A stretch of 64,000 bases of DNA, from positions 34,874-98,873 of the forward strand of contig QXZA01000008.1 in the NCBI GenBank assembly GCA_009886625.1, in the 5' to 3' direction. Under the pieces are notes generated by a model. It was not told the origin of the DNA. It searched no databases and worked only from the letters and a program-made list of their open reading frames with translations. Position 1 is the stretch's first letter; each line of letters opens with the position of its first letter. This document shows positions 55,168 to 62,888 of the stretch, in pieces. This DNA comes from Flavobacteriaceae bacterium. GTDB lineage: Bacteria > Bacteroidota > Bacteroidia > Flavobacteriales > Flavobacteriaceae. The position numbers were made by a program, and so were the translations under genes.

Positions 55168-56133
55168 TTAGAGGTTTATTTTAATTTGAGCGCGTCTATT
55201 TCTTGCTCTTCCATCGGTAGTAGAATTATTTGCAATAGGACGACTTTCTCCATAACCGATTATACTTAGTCTTTCGGGTGCAATATTGTTAGAAACAAGA
55301 TAGTTTTTGATTTCCATTGCGCGTTCTTCAGACAATTTTTGGTTGTAAGCGGTGCTACCGTCTGTTGAGGCATATCCTTCAATAGTAATGGAGGTCTTGG
55401 TATAGAAATCTAATAAGGTTTTCACCGAATTAAGAGTAAATTTCGCATCTGAATCCAATTGACTACTACTTGCTGTAAAAAGAATATTGTTCTTATCGCT
55501 TTCAATAAATTCTGTAAATTTTAAAGGTACAATTGGACAGCCACTATTTTTTTGAGTTCCTACTTCCTCGGGACAATTATCCTCTTCGTCTGGAACTCCG
55601 TCTCCATCTTGATCTAAGGGGCATCCGTTATTTGACGCTGGACCCGCAATGTCAATACAGTCATCCTCCTCATTTTTCACTCCATCATTATCATTATCTG
55701 GCCAAGGACACCCCTTGTTTTTAGCGTCTCCTGCTTGGTCTATACAGTCATCATCACGATCTAGCACACCGTCACTGTCAACATCAGAGGTCTGTTCTTT
55801 GATGATTTCTTTGATGGATTCAGCATCACATTCAATGATTACTTCCACATAAGTGTTTCCTTTTTTGATTTTAATTTTTTTAGTTTCACAACCCTTCTTT
55901 GTTGTAACGAGTTGCATTGGATAGTTGTAATTGGTGCTTAATTTAAAAACTCCATTTTTTTCAGTCTTTTTCCCAGAATAATATCCTCCTCCTTTTATCC
56001 TAAAGGGCTTTAAGACTACAATTGCATTTTCAATTAGGGTTTCCGTTTCTTTATCTTTTACAATTCCAGAGATGGTGATTTGTGAAAATCCCATTATTGG
56101 AATTAATAGTAAAGTAAGAAGTAGCGTTTTCAT
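55168..56133 (-). CDS. OmpA family protein with thrombospondin type-3 repeats
   Basis: 321 aa. The signal peptide is followed by a carboxypeptidase-regulatory-like beta-sandwich (TISGIVKDKETETLIENAIVVL), three calcium-binding TSP3 repeats (D-x-D-x-DG-x-x-x-D-x-D-x-C pattern: DSDGVLDRDDDC, DNDGVKNEEDDC, DGDGVPDEEDNC), then OmpA_C with YASTDGSTAYNQKLSEERAMEI and GYGESRPIANN. The OmpA domain binds peptidoglycan; the protein is an outer-membrane or periplasmic structural protein. Confidence 0.9.
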   Translation of the reverse strand: MKTLLLTLLLIPIMGFSQITISGIVKDKETETLIENAIVVLKPFRIKGGGYYSGKKTEKNGVFKLSTNYNYPMQLVTTKKGCETKKIKIKKGNTYVEVIIECDAESIKEIIKEQTSDVDSDGVLDRDDDCIDQAGDAKNKGCPWPDNDNDGVKNEEDDCIDIAGPASNNGCPLDQDGDGVPDEEDNCPEEVGTQKNSGCPIVPLKFTEFIESDKNNILFTASSSQLDSDAKFTLNSVKTLLDFYTKTSITIEGYASTDGSTAYNQKLSEERAMEIKNYLVSNNIAPERLSIIGYGESRPIANNSTTDGRARNRRAQIKINL

Positions 56134-56279
56134 TTCTGATGTATTTTAGTAGTTAAAGATATTGAATTATAAACTTAGATCAGAGAAGTAAATAAGCTCA
56201 TAAAAATTACTCATTTTCAAAAAGGAAAAGCCGAATTAATTTCAAGGAATTATTACATTTGATTTTAAAATTTTATGTT

Positions 56280-56654
56280 ATGAAGTATATCTTTTCATCT
56301 CTGGCTGTAATACTTTTTTTAAGTTGTAATTCCGACGACAAAATCAAGTTAGAACCTAATTTTCTGATCGGAGGAGAATGGTGTGGAATTTCTGAATTAG
56401 CAGGAGGTCAAATTTGTTTGGAATTTTTAGATCAGAAAGCATATTTAAGGGTAAAAAATGAAAAGTTTTATAATCCACTGAATTATATCATTCATGAAAT
56501 AGATCAAAAGGCACAAACAATAAGTTGGGAGTTTTCTGGAGAAGGAACCATAAATGTGTTCCAAATAAAGAGTCAAGATTCACTTGAGTTTAAACAAGAA
56601 GGCGCTGAAAATAGCTATGTTTTTACAAGAAGTAAAGTGAAATACTCAGACTGA
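56280..56654 (+). CDS. small lipoprotein, unknown function
   Basis: 124 aa from ATG 56280; the earlier start at 56259 adds a run without a signal. Lipobox LFLSC (Cys16). The rest is a small globular domain with GGEWCGISELAGGQICLEFL, two Cys that may pair, and a YIIHEIDQKAQTISWEFSG segment. No recognised family. Confidence 0.55.
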   Translation: MKYIFSSLAVILFLSCNSDDKIKLEPNFLIGGEWCGISELAGGQICLEFLDQKAYLRVKNEKFYNPLNYIIHEIDQKAQTISWEFSGEGTINVFQIKSQDSLEFKQEGAENSYVFTRSKVKYSD

Positions 56655-56784
56655 AGATATTAAAAGGAATAGCACCTCCTAGTATTTTACTCTCAATCAA
56701 AATATATCAAATTTTCACCTTAGTTATAGGGAGAACTTGTTATATTTAAATTTAAATAACCATAAACCTTAAAACCCTTTCGTT

Positions 56785-58029
56785 GTGAAAAGAATTGTTT
56801 TTTTATTCATTTTATTAGTTTTACTTAATCATTGTTCTTCGGATGATGATCCAATTATAACACCTCCAGCTTCGGTTCAAAGTCCAACTTCAGAGCCTGA
56901 GCCTGAACCATTTGTTGTTCAATATACCTTGACGGTCACTACGAGTGAAGGAGGATCTGTTTCAGAAGGCGGTACTTTTGATGAAGGAACTGAAGTGACA
57001 ATTACAGCAACATCAAATTCGGGCTATGAATTTATTGGTTGGGAGGGAAGTGATAGTTCGGAACCTACTTTAACAATAAGTTTAAATTCGAATATTACTA
57101 TCAGCGCAACCTTTCAAACTATTGAAACGCACGAGAGTTATTATTCTAGTGGAGATATTGTTGCCATTGATCCTCCAGTATTTTTTGATAGATCACTAAC
57201 TGTATATGGAATAAAATTAATTGCTGCAGGGGCTATTGGAGGTCAATTAGCCGTTCCCGATACATGGATTTATAAAACAGCTCAAGTTTTTAGACTTCTC
57301 ATGGACCCTGAGGGTATTGCTATTGATAGTCAAGCACAGATTAACATGATTAAAGTACTCAAAGGTGAAATAGGTTGGCACCAAGGTTATCCAACGGGTC
57401 AGAGAATTGCTTATGGAGGTGGAAATGAGTATTCGCCCAATTTTCTAAGTGATCAAGGGAGACTTTCATATTCAGGATTAGAAGCTTTTCAAGACGCTTT
57501 AGCTTTGGATGACATGGTTTGGTACAAAAATGTAGACAGTCGATTTATTGGAGATGATGATATTGTTGAGATATTAGAGCACACACTACATACTATTCAC
57601 CGATACGGTGTCCGCGGGGGTGTTGAAGGCTCTACCGCAGCGTTAAATATAGAAGCTGAAGAAGAAGATATTAGCAATACAGAAATTTTTTTTGCAATGA
57701 AAGAGGCCTATGAGAATGGGGTATATGGAATTGAAGGATACGGTGGAGATATTAACAATCAGGATGCTTGGCCTGTAATGCTCAAAGAATATCAATATCT
57801 ATTGACTTTTGGAATGTGGGAATTCAGTGAATTTTGGGAAGGAGGAAGTTTATCTCCAGAATGGAATGATAATGCAAGGACTCCAGAAGGAATTCAACAA
57901 AACAACCCTTTAGGTTATGCCCTATATAACACTTATTTTGCTCCGGTGGTTTCAATTCCAAGCAAAGAAGTTTTAAGGTCTATTTTTCAGGATAATGATC
58001 AGGGAGAATCAGGATATACTTCAGACTAA
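56785..58029 (+). CDS. lipoprotein with InlB B-repeat-like domain and a novel C-terminal domain
   Basis: 414 aa, GTG start. Lipobox LLNHC (Cys17), then a Pro/Glu-rich linker and one InlB B-repeat-like module (YTLTVTTSEGGSVSEGGTF, GYEFIGWEGSDSSEPTLTIS, NSNITISATFQ). About 290 C-terminal residues match no family I know. They contain the clustered histidines EHTLHTIHRYG near residue 265 and repeated acidic/aromatic patches. Probably surface-exposed; an enzyme role cannot be excluded. Monocistronic. Confidence 0.7.
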   Translation: MKRIVFLFILLVLLNHCSSDDDPIITPPASVQSPTSEPEPEPFVVQYTLTVTTSEGGSVSEGGTFDEGTEVTITATSNSGYEFIGWEGSDSSEPTLTISLNSNITISATFQTIETHESYYSSGDIVAIDPPVFFDRSLTVYGIKLIAAGAIGGQLAVPDTWIYKTAQVFRLLMDPEGIAIDSQAQINMIKVLKGEIGWHQGYPTGQRIAYGGGNEYSPNFLSDQGRLSYSGLEAFQDALALDDMVWYKNVDSRFIGDDDIVEILEHTLHTIHRYGVRGGVEGSTAALNIEAEEEDISNTEIFFAMKEAYENGVYGIEGYGGDINNQDAWPVMLKEYQYLLTFGMWEFSEFWEGGSLSPEWNDNARTPEGIQQNNPLGYALYNTYFAPVVSIPSKEVLRSIFQDNDQGESGYTSD

Positions 58030-58035
58030 ATCTGT

Positions 58036-58548
58036 TTAGAGAAGTGAACAGCGGGAGTAGCTCACTGTATTTTCATTAAAATCTACAAGGGTAAATACAT
58101 CTTCATCTTCTTGAGCTAGGGATTGGTTTTCTTCAAACATTTCACCAAATAGAAATCCTTCTGAGGTGATACCAAAACAGGAACACCAAGAAACATCTCC
58201 AAAGTGGAGAATGGTTTCTCCTTCATATACACCCCAGCTAAAAACTTGGTAAACAGAAGTTCCGAAATCTAGAGTGCCCACATCATTAGGTAAAATTTGA
58301 ATTTCAGTTTCATAAACAGATTCTGACGAGGTCCAACAGCCAATATAGGGGCTGTTAAAGGAGACCTCAGGATTTGATAATTGGTATTCTAAAATAGCGA
58401 TTTGAGCTTCATAAGAATCCATTTGTAAGAGCAATTGACTTAATGAATTCTTTAACTCGTCATTTGCCACTTCCAAAGCATTTATCTGAGTTTCTAAATC
58501 TTTAGTTCAGCTCATTACGATCAGAAAAAGGAATAAATATTTAATCAT
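58036..58548 (-). pseudogene. coiled-coil lipoprotein gene with a TGA at the lipobox cysteine
   Basis: Starting at ATG 58548 the frame gives a lipoprotein signal (MIKYLFLFLIVMS) and then TGA at codon 14 (58507-58509), exactly where the lipobox Cys is expected. The frame then continues TKDLETQINALEVANDELKN, a coiled coil, and a domain with SPYIGCWTSSESVYETEIQ and an acidic, Cys-containing tail to 58036. A start at 58476 would give a 146-aa protein with no export signal. A single TGC/TGT-to-TGA change would restore it. Loss of function is likely unless the codon is recoded, for which there is no other sign. Confidence 0.7.
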
Positions 58549-58710
58549 AGTTGAAATACCAATAAAAACTAATAAAATTTCTTGGACTTCATATTTAAAA
58601 GTCTTCATTTTTGAATTCTGTTTTATTAATAAATTAAACCAATTTTTAGAAGGTTTTTTTCAACTAAATATATAAAATTTAAAATATTCAAAACCTTTGA
58701 TTTTCTGAAT

Positions 58711-58753
58711 CCATATACCTCAACTCAAGTAATATTCATTTTGCGTTAAATTA
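58711..58753. repeat. 43-bp repeat R1 (left copy)
   Basis: CCATATACCTCAACTCAAGT and the next 23 bases match the segment at 61908-61950 at 37 of 43 positions, in the same orientation. This copy lies in the 291-bp gap (58549-58839) before the DUF1080 gene, which otherwise holds nothing recognisable. Confidence 0.75.
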
Positions 58754-58839
58754 TATTTAAATTAAAAAATATAATTATATTGACTCTTTATTGTCAAAAG
58801 AGATTTCCATAACTAACATTACCTACTAAAATATTATAA

Positions 58840-59610
58840 ATGAAAAATTTTATTATTATTCTATTATTTATTGCTTGTAAATCTCCAAAAAATGAATGGT
58901 TTTCATTAATCAAAAATAATTCTCTTGACGGATGGCATTATTTTCAAGACAACGGATTAAAAAAAGGTTGGAGTGTTGAAGATGGAATTCTAATTTTCGA
59001 CAAAATTTCAGGCTTAGAGTCTGGAGAAGATGATGCAAGTTTGCTTTCTAATAAAACATACGAAAGCTTTGAAATTTCTTTTGAGTGGAAAATTGAAAAA
59101 GGAGGCAATAGTGGGTTTATGTGGGGGGTAGATGAAGATATAGCTTACAAATTTCCATATCAAACAGGCCCTGAAATTCAAATCATTGATCCAGAGGTGT
59201 ATGCAAAACCTGAGGATGTTTTAGGTGGCGATATCGAACTCAATAACGTATTAGGGGATTTAGATCAAAAGAAAAAATACTTAGGAGCTGTGTATGATTT
59301 ATTTCCCCCCAAAGGTGAATTAAAACCAAACCCTGTAGGGGATTGGAATCAATACTATATTAAAATTGATCAGAAAAATAATCAAGGATTACTTAAATTA
59401 AATGATGTGGTAATTAATGAATTCCCTCTAAGTGGTCCTGAATGGGATGACTCACTTTTAAAAAGTAAATTCAACAAATCTGAAGATTATCCATACCTAG
59501 GAAAAAAACGCTGGTATGATTTTGCTAAATTTAAAAAAGGGGCTTTATGCCTGCAAGACCATCCTGGAAAAGCATATTTTAAAAACATTAAAATAAGAGA
59601 GCTTTACTAA
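58840..59610 (+). CDS. DUF1080 / 3-keto-disaccharide hydrolase-like lipoprotein
   Basis: 256 aa. Lipobox-type start LLFIAC (Cys13), then the jelly-roll domain of DUF1080: NEWFSLIKNNSLDGWHYFQ, WSVEDGILIFDK, ISFEWKIEKGGNSGFMWGV and a terminal CLQDHPGKAYFKNIKIREL. The family occurs in carbohydrate-degrading loci; some members cleave 3-keto-glycosides. The gene lies on the plus strand, opposite to the repeat-bounded genes that follow. Confidence 0.85.
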   Translation: MKNFIIILLFIACKSPKNEWFSLIKNNSLDGWHYFQDNGLKKGWSVEDGILIFDKISGLESGEDDASLLSNKTYESFEISFEWKIEKGGNSGFMWGVDEDIAYKFPYQTGPEIQIIDPEVYAKPEDVLGGDIELNNVLGDLDQKKKYLGAVYDLFPPKGELKPNPVGDWNQYYIKIDQKNNQGLLKLNDVVINEFPLSGPEWDDSLLKSKFNKSEDYPYLGKKRWYDFAKFKKGALCLQDHPGKAYFKNIKIRELY

Positions 59611-59637
59611 TTTAAAGAGGATATGCAGATGATTTGA
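59611..59637. repeat. type I intergenic repeat, partial copy
   Basis: TTTAAAGAGGATATGCAGATGATTTGA matches the distal (stop-codon side) half of the type I repeat, whose core is GAAGAGGATATGCCGATG. It abuts the 3' end of the gene at 59645 and directly follows the DUF1080 stop. Confidence 0.6.
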
Positions 59638-59644
59638 AGTAAGA

Positions 59645-59926
59645 TTAAACTTTGTTTAACTCAAAAATCTCATAGCTTTCCATAACCTCACCAAAAATCG
59701 GTTTTGATACAGGATTTGAACCATCCAAAAATGAATGTAAAGCACTTTCATTGTGTACAGCAATCTTAAACATTACTGCAGTCTTATCAGGGGAAACCGT
59801 ACCTAAAGTTTTCGTCAAATCTGCAATTTTTCTTCTTTCATTCATTCCTTCTTCAGATTTCATAAAGCTCATAAATGTCTCAAACTTACCTTCTTTAAGC
59901 TTTGCAACAACAAGTATATCTTTCAT
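59645..59926 (-). CDS. small stress-responsive/ABM-like alpha-beta barrel protein
   Basis: 93 aa from ATG 59926. A longer frame from 59956 merely translates the shared leader (NHKSIK). It begins KDILVVAKLKEGKFETFMSF and has VMFKIAVHNESALHSFLDG and EVMESYEIFEL, which resemble dimeric alpha-beta barrel proteins (ABM/EthD-type), though no family is certain. It is the leftmost of the minus-strand repeat-bounded genes. Confidence 0.55.
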   Translation of the reverse strand: MKDILVVAKLKEGKFETFMSFMKSEEGMNERRKIADLTKTLGTVSPDKTAVMFKIAVHNESALHSFLDGSNPVSKPIFGEVMESYEIFELNKV

Positions 59927-60006
59927 TTTAATTGATTTATGGTTAATATTTAACAATATACAAATTACATTCTGAACTTAATGAAGAAGGATATGCCGAT
60001 GGTTTA
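59927..60006. repeat. type I intergenic repeat, copy a
   Basis: It fills the whole gap between the genes at 60004-60942 and 59645-59926. Read on the minus strand, it ends with the leader AACCATAAATCAATTAAA just before the ATG. On the plus strand it contains AACAATATACAAATTAC and then GAAGAAGGATATGCCGATGG, overlapping the stop codon of the upstream gene. Near-identical to copy c. Confidence 0.85.
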
Positions 60007-60942
60007 GTTTGTTTTTAAATCATAAATAATATTCTTAATAAAGTCCTCTTTAGTTATATTTCCTGGGCCATTTAATTCTGATTTAATTTCAACCATTATT
60101 TGTTCTACAGATAAACCTTCTATAAATCCTTTTTCGGTAATTTCATAATGCTCTTGAAGAATGTTTTTTAGGGTTATGACATCGTTAATATCACAAACAG
60201 GTCCGTGTCCAGGAATTATTTTTGTTTGACCATTAGAAATAGCAATAATTTGACTTAAGATATTAATGAATCCCTTAAAGCTACCTCCGTCATTTAAATC
60301 AACAAAAGGGTAGCCATATGTTACAAATGAATCCCCAGCGTGTATCACATTGTTTTTTTTAAAGAAGACTATTGTGTCGCCATCCGTATGACCGGGACCA
60401 AAATTTGAAAGCTGTATTTCTTCATCATCAATATAAATTTTCATGGTTGAATTATAGACAGTTGAGGGCAATGCATAATCTGGGTATTTGTCTTGGACCA
60501 TATTATAATTGTGCTGGGGATGACCATAAAGCTTTGTTTTCCTTTTGAGTCTTTTCCTAACATTTTCGTGAGAAACAATCGGTATTCCTTTTTTCCCAAA
60601 AGCTTTATTTCCATCTACGTGATCGTAATGAAAATGAGTATTTATTATAAAACTTACCTCTTTTTTACTTATGGATTTAATGGTTTCTAAAATTAAATCC
60701 TCAATAATTTCCCATTGATCATCAACTAAAACTAACCCTTTATCAGAAATAAAAACTCCTATATTTCCAGCTACACCGCCTATAGGTTTGATCATAAAAA
60801 AAGTATCATTGATCTTTACGATCTCTTCAGTAAGATTATTTTCAACATCTTTTTCTACTTTTCTAAAAGCCTCCAAATCCTTATCATTTGTTTGGGCTAT
60901 TGAAAACGAAGAAAATAAAATTATTAGAATGAAATATTTCAT
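60004..60942 (-). CDS. metallo-beta-lactamase-fold hydrolase, exported
   Basis: 312 aa. The signal peptide (YFILIILFSSFSIAQT) makes it periplasmic. Zinc motifs: NTHFHYDHVDGNKAF (HxHxDH), FGPGHTDGDTIVFF (His), HAGDSFVTYG (Asp) and IPGHGPVCD (His), so both metal sites look complete. It resembles the subclass-B3/quinoprotein-relay-like MBL proteins; beta-lactamase activity is not implied. It is bounded on both sides by type I repeats. Confidence 0.88.
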   Translation of the reverse strand: MKYFILIILFSSFSIAQTNDKDLEAFRKVEKDVENNLTEEIVKINDTFFMIKPIGGVAGNIGVFISDKGLVLVDDQWEIIEDLILETIKSISKKEVSFIINTHFHYDHVDGNKAFGKKGIPIVSHENVRKRLKRKTKLYGHPQHNYNMVQDKYPDYALPSTVYNSTMKIYIDDEEIQLSNFGPGHTDGDTIVFFKKNNVIHAGDSFVTYGYPFVDLNDGGSFKGFINILSQIIAISNGQTKIIPGHGPVCDINDVITLKNILQEHYEITEKGFIEGLSVEQIMVEIKSELNGPGNITKEDFIKNIIYDLKTN

Positions 60943-61041
60943 TTAATTGATTTATGATTAATAAGCTGCTAATATAAAAAACTCTATCTACTCCGTGTTT
61001 TTCTTCCGGAATTTAATGAAGAGGATGTGCCGATGTTTTGA
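60943..61041. repeat. type I intergenic repeat, copy b
   Basis: It fills the gap between the beta-barrel gene (61046) and the MBL gene (60942). It shares TTAATTGATTTATGATTAAT at the ATG end and TTAATGAAGAGGATGTGCCG at the stop end; the middle differs from copies a and c and includes about 17 extra bases. Confidence 0.8.
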
Positions 61042-61045
61042 TCAA

Positions 61046-61822
61046 TTACTTTTTTTGAAACGAGCTTTTAAAGTTGTAATTAAATCCTATATTCCAATCA
61101 AAAGGTTTTGCGTTAATATTAGAGTTAATTGCTTTATTCATTGTAGTTGAAATAGAAAATGGTAATTTAGAATGCCTGATCGCAAAAGTTTGAGCCACAT
61201 AGTAACCTTGATTTGAATCAATTTTTAAAAAATAAATTTCAGGGTTAAAACTCAAGCTAAAAGATTTACTCAAGTTGATATTTTGAACATATGTTCTTAG
61301 AGAAATAAAATTCCCTCTTTTGGTTTGATCGACTTTTTCTAAGCCTTTTCCATTTAGATAGAATAGCCCAATGCTTATTTTCTTATTTATAACATAATTT
61401 AAATTTGTCGTCCATATAAAAAAACGTTGAGGGGTCAGGATTTTAACTGATCTTGAATTCCTTGAGTAATCTAATTCTGTAAAAGCAAAAGCAGGAAAAT
61501 AACTTCCTAAACGGAGTTGAAACCTTTCTTTTTTAATCAGTTTATAATGCCAAATAAATAAAAAAGACCAAGGCCGCATTCCATCAAGATCAAAACGAAA
61601 TTGGGGATCAAAACTCAACCGTTTTCCTCCTACTGAGAGGTTAATAGTTGTTGCTGGTTTTCCTAAAGAAAAAAGGGGAATGAAAGAAAATCCATTATTT
61701 GTTAAGTTTATTTGGCCTGAAATAAATATTTCCTTGTCATTTGATTCATCTTGAGCCTCAATAAAATTAGCAAATAAAAAAAGGAGGAGAATAAATATTT
61801 TTCTTGAGGGTCTTAACAACAT
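61046..61822 (-). CDS. outer-membrane beta-barrel-like protein, unknown function
   Basis: 258 aa from ATG 61822. Signal peptide (IFILLLFLFANFIEAQD), then repeated aromatic-rich amphipathic strands (INLSVGGKRLSFDPQFRFDLDG, WSFLFIWHYKL, FNPEIYFLKI) ending IGFNYNFKSSFQKK. No family recognised. An upstream in-frame start (61852) only translates the repeat leader. Bounded by type I repeats on both sides. Confidence 0.65.
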   Translation of the reverse strand: MLLRPSRKIFILLLFLFANFIEAQDESNDKEIFISGQINLTNNGFSFIPLFSLGKPATTINLSVGGKRLSFDPQFRFDLDGMRPWSFLFIWHYKLIKKERFQLRLGSYFPAFAFTELDYSRNSRSVKILTPQRFFIWTTNLNYVINKKISIGLFYLNGKGLEKVDQTKRGNFISLRTYVQNINLSKSFSLSFNPEIYFLKIDSNQGYYVAQTFAIRHSKLPFSISTTMNKAINSNINAKPFDWNIGFNYNFKSSFQKK

Positions 61823-61905
61823 TTTAATTGATTTATGATTTGTTTCCAACAATATACAAATTACTCCCTTGAATTAATGAAGAGGATATGCCGTTGATTT
61901 AATCA
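61823..61905. repeat. type I intergenic repeat, copy c
   Basis: Beginning directly at the ATG of the beta-barrel gene, it shares with copy a TTTAATTGATTTATG, then AACAATATACAAATTAC, then TTAATGAAGAGGATATGCCG. Here no gene ends at its far side; it runs straight into repeat R2. Confidence 0.85.
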
Positions 61906-61907
61906 AA

Positions 61908-61950
61908 CCCTATACCTCAACTTATAAAATATTCATTTTACGTTAAATTA
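61908..61950. repeat. 43-bp repeat R2 (right copy)
   Basis: It matches R1 at 58711-58753 at 37 of 43 positions, same orientation, and immediately follows type I copy c. Together R1 and R2 bracket a 3.2-kb block holding DUF1080, the ABM-like, MBL and beta-barrel genes. Confidence 0.75.
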
Positions 61951-62045
61951 ATCAAATCACTATTAAACAACCTCAACCTTACATATGATGATACAGTTAA
62001 ACCAAACCTATCTGCATCCCTCTTTAAAACTTCATTCTTGATCAT
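61938..62045 (-). pseudogene. ribbon-helix-helix / MobC-like fragment (35 codons)
   Basis: A minus-strand frame from ATG 62045 encodes NEVLKRDADRFGLTVSSYVR, closely resembling the DNA-binding ribbon-helix-helix start of plasmid mobilisation protein MobC and similar RHH proteins (usual pattern DA-x-x-x-G-L-S-V-S-x-Y-I/V-R). It stops after 35 codons within R2. An in-frame TAG precedes it. It is most likely a truncated remnant of a mobilisation gene. Confidence 0.4.
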
Positions 62046-62113
62046 TTTTAGCTACTTTTGATCAATTTTGGACAAAAACTAATCCCATCACGTATCCACA
62101 CAAACCCCAAACA

Positions 62114-62202
62114 ATTCCCCCCTAAAACCACTGCACAGGAATCTTATGTTAAGGCAGTGATATCAATGGATTAGAATGGGTTTGGATTGGAGGCATTGGT
62201 GT
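62114..62202. repeat. ~90-bp structured repeat element, copy A
   Basis: It is highly similar to copy B at 63785-63876: shared CCCCTAAAACCACT, CACAGGAATCT, TTAAGG, TGATAT, GGATTAG, TTTGGATTG and CATTGGTGT at the same spacings. It contains the inverted pair CACTGC (62129-62134) / GCAGTG (62154-62159). It lies just beyond the terminator of the lipoprotein gene at 62280. Confidence 0.85.
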
Positions 62203-62204
62203 AA

Positions 62205-62232
62205 AAGAAAAACCCTCCACTTTGGAGGGTTT
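62205..62232 (-). terminator. rho-independent terminator of the lipoprotein gene
   Basis: On the minus strand a perfect 10-bp stem AAACCCTCCA/TGGAGGGTTT with a 3-nt loop is followed by a T-rich run (complement of GAAAAA). It is almost the same hairpin as at 62849-62875. Confidence 0.8.
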
Positions 62233-62279
62233 ATAAATTTAGTAAAATGGGTAAAAGTTGTTTTGGTTTTAAAATATTA

Positions 62280-62795
62280 TTATTCTTGACTATACTTTCT
62301 CAAACCTATAATTTTACCATTTTTTATATAGTGTCGTTCTAGAAAGCGAAATGTTTCAACTTCACCATTCTTACGATATCTTTTTTCTGTGAATGGAAAC
62401 ATTACTATTGTTAACGTTTTATCATAAGATGGAACTATTGGAACTACATCGTATATACTTCTAGTTATTGAGTCATAGGGTTCATGCATTCCCTTCATAA
62501 TCTCTATCCCCTGTGCTAGTTCTAATTCTATTCTGTCTAATCCTTTTTCAGGGTAGAAATACATTGTCTTGGTAAAGTTCTCTTCAGTGACAAATGAATA
62601 GTCTTGATTTGTAAAAGCTTTTGAAAATGATATTGATAGGTTGGCCATCTCCATACTTCCAAATTTATAATCACCTCCTTTGTTTTCACCGCTTAAAATC
62701 TGACCTCCTCTAGAATTAACCTCTGTATTTTCATAGGCAGTACTGCAGCTAATCAAGATAAGGGCTATAATATTTAATACAAATAGTTTTTTCAT
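62280..62795 (-). CDS. lipoprotein, unknown function
   Basis: 171 aa from ATG 62795. A lipoprotein signal with LISC (Cys17) follows KKLFVLNIIALILI. The remainder has FGSMEMANLSISFSKAFTN, then FTKTMYFYPEKGLDRIELE and a basic C-terminal RFLERHYIKNGKIIGLRKYS. No family recognised. It has a type II repeat upstream and a perfect terminator downstream, so it is an independent transcription unit. The 23 extra codons from 62864 translate the repeat. Confidence 0.65.
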   Translation of the reverse strand: MKKLFVLNIIALILISCSTAYENTEVNSRGGQILSGENKGGDYKFGSMEMANLSISFSKAFTNQDYSFVTEENFTKTMYFYPEKGLDRIELELAQGIEIMKGMHEPYDSITRSIYDVVPIVPSYDKTLTIVMFPFTEKRYRKNGEVETFRFLERHYIKNGKIIGLRKYSQE

Positions 62796-62848
62796 TCCAA
62801 TTGATTTATGGTTAATAATAGCTCTAAGATAAAGAGAATCGGTGTAAA
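62796..62848. repeat. type II intergenic repeat, copy a (leader and promoter part)
   Basis: From the ATG of the lipoprotein gene outward it reads AATTGATTTATGGTTAATAA, then CTCTAAGATAAAGAGAATCG and GGTGTAAAATA, joining the terminator. On the minus strand this gives TTTATCTTAGAG, a near TAnnTTTG promoter box about 38 nt before the ATG, and the AACCATAAATCAATT leader. Confidence 0.8.
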
Positions 62849-62875
62849 ATAAAAAACCCTCCACTTGGGAGGGTT
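62849..62875 (-). terminator. rho-independent terminator of the DUF4242-like gene (part of type II repeat)
   Basis: A perfect 8-bp stem AACCCTCC/GGAGGGTT with a 5-nt loop, then a T-run on the minus strand. It lies 14 nt after the stop of the gene at 62889-63176. Nearly the same as the hairpin at 62205-62232; a degenerate relative lies at 63230-63255. Confidence 0.85.
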
Positions 62876-62888
62876 ATATTTCAAGTTA

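Noticed and set aside
58507..58509. Selenocysteine reading of the TGA at the lipobox
   Set aside because: A lipobox cysteine must be diacylglycerol-modified and no selenocysteine machinery or insertion element is visible; a nonsense mutation is simpler. Kept as a low-interest finding only.
59927..61852. Shared N-terminal peptide NHKSIKM in several longer reading frames, as a conserved protein tag
   Set aside because: It is only the translated leader repeat upstream of the true ATGs; the frame varies between copies and one copy has a stop after it.
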